Shown: one piece after another, positions 63,618-64,000 of the stretch
Position numbering within the stretch: the first letter of the stretch is position 1
How the letters are laid out: every line of letters starts with the position of its first letter
Assembly (NCBI GenBank): GCA_022393335.1
Contig: JAJEKB010020134.1
Span: 223,657-287,656 of the forward strand
DNA length: 64,000 nucleotides
Direction: 5' to 3'
DNA from: Macrotrachela quadricornifera
Lineage: Eukaryota > Rotifera > Eurotatoria > Philodinida > Philodinidae
Position numbers and translations under genes: made by a program
Notes under the pieces: model-generated
The model's input: the letters and a program-made list of their open reading frames with translations, nothing else
Database searches by the model: none
Told to the model about the DNA's origin: nothing

Positions 63618-64000
63618 TCAACAACGTGGCCAGAAAACTGCGATGTCTTTCAAAATGGCATCAAAGGAATCACGTCCGTTAAGTGTTGAGCGCTGCATAT
63701 ATTCACATAAGTAGGAATCGACGGACTTTCGATTGCTGCCATGTTGCTTCCTGTTCTCATCTTTTGGACCATGCTAAGCTTGCTCAATATCATGTGTATG
63801 AGTTCCAGTTGTAAGCTCCATGAAATTGTACTTGTGGTTGACTGCTTGATGAGTGAAGCCAACAGCGGTCAGTCCACTGTATGCACACCACATGTCCGTT
63901 ATAATTGTTGCTCCTGGCCTGACTCTAATGTTGATGGTTGACAGAAGCGTTTGCATAAAACACCCAACAGGCATTTGGATTTCATACACACACTTCTCGC
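63618..64000 (-). pseudogene. ISXO2/Merlin-type DDE transposase fragment, interrupted by TAG
   Basis: Reading leftwards from the window edge, one frame gives the C-terminal part of an ISXO2-like (IS1595/Merlin) transposase: INIRVRPGATIITDMWCAYS with the second catalytic Asp, VGFTHQAVNHKYNF, TGTHTHDIEQA, then a TAG codon at 63774-63776, and in the same frame HGPKDENRKQHGSNRKSVDS and YLCEYMQRSTLNGRDSFDAI up to a TGA at 63618-63620. Family members usually have Trp (TGG) where the TAG stands, so a single G-to-A change explains it. The start lies outside the window. The region is visibly more GC-rich than its neighbours, as expected for a fairly recent insertion. Confidence 0.8.

Overview
The window is AT-rich eukaryotic DNA. 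Most genes are split by short spliceosomal introns (many about 50-60 bp, GTAAG/GTATG donors, TTTAG acceptors). Coding runs, AT-rich third codon positions, animal-only families (anoctamin, PAIP2-like, BRCA1-type BRCT, RBBP5, neuropeptide-type GPCRs) and tight spacing fit a small-genome spiralian animal. A bdelloid rotifer is my best guess; this is inference, since no species marker is present.

Left part (1-18,000): a possible terminal exon of an off-window gene and a small two-helix membrane protein precede a 15-exon calpain on the + strand (4827-13412). One calpain intron (6960-12813) holds a complete 11-exon anoctamin gene on the - strand, and an anoctamin intron holds a tRNA-Leu(TAA), so three genes are nested. 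The calpain has an intact Cys/His/Asn triad, no penta-EF-hand, and ends in CAIM, a CaaX-type prenylation signal. An SLX9/FAM207A-like ribosome-biogenesis gene and a three-exon peptide-type GPCR follow.

Middle (20,500-33,300): a 150-residue protein built of LTPE...A.KLA repeats converges within 20 bp on an RBBP5-like COMPASS subunit. Then come two adjacent, same-strand genes that both end in a BRCA1-type tandem BRCT pair but have unrelated N-termini (one with a Cys/His cluster, one with two C2H2 fingers), and a PAIP2-like protein with a PAM2 motif.

Right-middle (35,200-49,500): two tandem small Gly/Pro-rich two-helix membrane proteins whose flanks carry the same ordered short elements; a DUF4140/DUF4139 protein; a 2OG-Fe(II) oxygenase with an FBXO9-like helical repeat tail; an SH3 protein; an MFI (C11orf65)-like protein; and an RII-type PKA regulatory subunit. 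All are on the - strand.

Right end (51,400-64,000): a GPCR with a very long second extracellular loop and a 3.2 kb intron, a gene-poor stretch, then a mobile-element cluster: a TA-flanked MITE with an internal hairpin, a roughly 570 bp foldback element, and an ISXO2/Merlin-type transposase fragment with a nonsense codon, running off the edge.

Exon boundaries were worked out by hand from splice signals, phase and family fit. None is confirmed by transcripts.
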